From an uncultured Mucispirillum sp. (lineage in GTDB: Bacteria; Chrysiogenota; Deferribacteres; Deferribacterales; Mucispirillaceae), in contig CAMEOC010000060.1 in the NCBI GenBank assembly GCA_945929285.1, positions 1 through 6,763 of the forward strand: a stretch of DNA of 6,763 nt, given 5' to 3'. Below, one piece after another: positions 5,239 to 6,763 of this stretch. Position 1 is the first letter of the stretch, and every line of letters starts with the position of its first letter. The notes below the pieces were generated by a model. That model was not told where the DNA came from. It did not search any database and worked only from the letters and a program-made list of their open reading frames with translations. Made by a program: the position numbers and the translations under genes.

Positions 5239-6763
5239 TTATTTTGTAGCAGCTGCTTCACCAGCTTTTAAAGCCCAGTCTGGGGTAGTGCTTAAATCTA
5301 TACCCCAAATAATTGGCATAACATAAACAACAAATACTACAACCACTATTGTGCCTATAAGGTTTAACCAAAGCCCTGCTTTTGCCATATCTTTAATACG
5401 GACAGCACCACTACCAAAAACTACCGCATTTGGTGGGGTTGCAACTGGAAGCATAAATGCAAAAGATGCAGCCACACATGCTGGGATAATTGTAGCATAT
5501 GGGTGAATACCTAAAGCAATAGCTGAAGCACCCATAATAGGTACAAGTAATGTAGCTGTTGCTGTGTTAGATGTGATTTCAGTTAGAAATACCACAAGTA
5601 ATGTAACTATTGTGATAAATATTAACATATGTAAGCCATCTAAACCATTAAGCTGCTGAGCTATATATTTTGCCAGTTCAGATTTTTCAAAACCAGAAGC
5701 CACTGCAAAACCACCACCAAAGAGTAATACTATATCCCAAGGTATTTTAACAGCTGTTTTCCAGTCTAGTATAAAAATGCCTCTTTTCCAGTCTGCAGGG
5801 ATAATAAATAAAAGCATTGTGCCAAACATAGCAATAACAGTATCGTTTAATTTACCTTTTAATGCAGGTATTATATCAACTATTACAGGGTTAAATACCC
5901 ATAATAAACCAACCATAATAAATACAGCTAAAACTATTTTTTCTTCTTTAGAGATTTTGCCCATTTTTTCAATTTCATGCTCTATTACTTCTTTACCTTT
6001 AGAAAGCTGTAAATCTTTTGTGTTAAATAATACTTTAACAATTAAGAACCAAGTAACTGCAAGCATAATAATTACAAGCGGTAAGCCAAGCATCATCCAT
6101 TCTGCAAAAGAGATAGTTTTGCCGTATGTTGCATCAAGCATACCAACCATAATAGTGTTAGGTGGAGTGCCGATAATAGTTGCTACACCACCAATAGAAG
6201 CAGCGTATGCAATAGCAAGCATTAAGCCTTTACCAAAGTTTTGCTCTTTTGCACCTACACTGCCATCAAGCAGCTGTTTTGAAGATATGCCTGTAACTTG
6301 AGCAATAACCGCTAAACCAATAGGCACCATCATCATAGCTGTAGCTGTGTTTGAAACCCACATGGAAATAAAACCTGTTGCAACCATAAAACCTAAAGTC
6401 ATTTTTGCAGGGCTTGTGCCAACCATTTTAATTGTATAAAGTGCAATACGCCTATGCAGGTTCCACCTTTCCATAGTAACTGCAACGAAAAAACCACCAA
6501 TAAATAGATATATTGTAGGGTTTGCATATTGAGCTGTAACCTGACCAACAGGTGCTACCCCTAAAAGTGGATAAAATAGAATAGGTAATAATGATGTGGC
6601 AGGTATAGGCACTGCTTCAGTTATCCACCATATTGCCATTAATGTGGTGATAGCTGCCACTCTCATTGCTGATTCTTTCATACCCTCTGGCGGAGTAATA
6701 AGCAGCATGATAATAAAAACGACAGGCCCTAAAACTAAGCCTACCCTCTGAGTAGTAGTGTAC
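5239..6763 (-). CDS. DASS/SLC13-family sodium:carboxylate symporter (5' end beyond window)
   Basis: This inner-membrane transporter probably couples Na+ entry to uptake of di- or tricarboxylates such as succinate, malate, fumarate or citrate. The 507 visible residues show both family signature motifs: WVSNTATAMMM (SNT encoded at 6346-6354) and TEITSNTATATLL (SNT at 5563-5571), each forming half of the substrate/Na+ site. A GTPPN (6157-6171) and an ATPPN (5428-5442) follow them in the two inverted repeats. IWWITEAVPIPATSLLPI near the N-terminus is also typical. The first in-frame ATG, at 6708, is not the start: the frame stays open to the edge and encodes RVGLVLGPVVFIIM, the usual first transmembrane segment, so the true start lies past 6763. 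The C-terminus is a short alanine-rich tail. It converges on the flavoprotein gene. Substrate cannot be fixed from sequence. Confidence 0.94.
   Translation of the reverse strand, partial: YTTTQRVGLVLGPVVFIIMLLITPPEGMKESAMRVAAITTLMAIWWITEAVPIPATSLLPILFYPLLGVAPVGQVTAQYANPTIYLFIGGFFVAVTMERWNLHRRIALYTIKMVGTSPAKMTLGFMVATGFISMWVSNTATAMMMVPIGLAVIAQVTGISSKQLLDGSVGAKEQNFGKGLMLAIAYAASIGGVATIIGTPPNTIMVGMLDATYGKTISFAEWMMLGLPLVIIMLAVTWFLIVKVLFNTKDLQLSKGKEVIEHEIEKMGKISKEEKIVLAVFIMVGLLWVFNPVIVDIIPALKGKLNDTVIAMFGTMLLFIIPADWKRGIFILDWKTAVKIPWDIVLLFGGGFAVASGFEKSELAKYIAQQLNGLDGLHMLIFITIVTLLVVFLTEITSNTATATLLVPIMGASAIALGIHPYATIIPACVAASFAFMLPVATPPNAVVFGSGAVRIKDMAKAGLWLNLIGTIVVVVFVVYVMPIIWGIDLSTTPDWALKAGEAAATK

Noticed and set aside
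5777..6301. Plus-strand 174-residue open frame opposite the DASS transporter
   Set aside because: Antisense shadow of a conserved membrane protein; no promoter, ribosome binding site or family match.
1..6763. CRISPR array, transposon ends, prophage or defence genes
   Set aside because: No regularly spaced repeats, terminal inverted repeats, transposase, integrase or nuclease motifs were seen on either strand.

Overview
The window is AT-rich (roughly 30% GC by eye) bacterial chromosomal DNA. It holds seven protein genes, two of them cut by the window edges, and ordinary housekeeping or metabolic content. There is no sign of phage, insertion sequences, CRISPR, tRNA or rRNA. The rpsF-ssb order, strong Shine-Dalgarno sequences (GGGAGG, GGAGGG) and a Na+-coupled DASS carboxylate transporter suggest a low-GC, probably Gram-negative, possibly host-associated anaerobe. 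Arginine codons favour AGG over AGA, which is unusual at this base composition. A deferribacterial lineage such as Mucispirillum would fit, but this is a low-confidence guess from general character and no single sequence feature proves it.

Layout. Positions 1-809 (minus strand) carry the start of a ribosomal-protein operon: a promoter, a folded leader that matches the known S6:S18-complex binding motif, rpsF (protein S6), then ssb running off the left edge. In many bacteria rpsR and rplI follow. Positions 848-3740 (plus strand) form a divergent, tightly packed unit: an RluD-type 23S rRNA pseudouridine synthase, a six-repeat TPR protein, an AI-2E/PerM-family membrane protein and a clear intrinsic terminator. 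Positions 3773-5075 (plus strand) hold a near-consensus promoter, an IclR-family regulator and, starting on the base after its stop codon, a NimA-like/pyridoxamine-oxidase-fold flavoprotein. Positions 5181-6763 (minus strand) hold a convergent DASS/SLC13-type transporter with both SNT signature motifs and its own terminator. Its 5' end lies beyond the right edge.

How the genes work together. The rpsF-ssb unit links ribosome assembly and DNA maintenance and is probably autoregulated by S6:S18 through the leader. The rluD-TPR-AI-2E genes are probably co-transcribed, but no shared pathway is evident. The IclR regulator and flavoprotein look like a two-gene, translationally coupled module in which the regulator may respond to a small metabolite or redox cue. 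The DASS transporter probably imports di- or tricarboxylates with sodium.

I did not find a convincing undescribed system. The most informative non-coding signal is the rpsF leader structure. The least explained unit is the IclR-flavoprotein pair.
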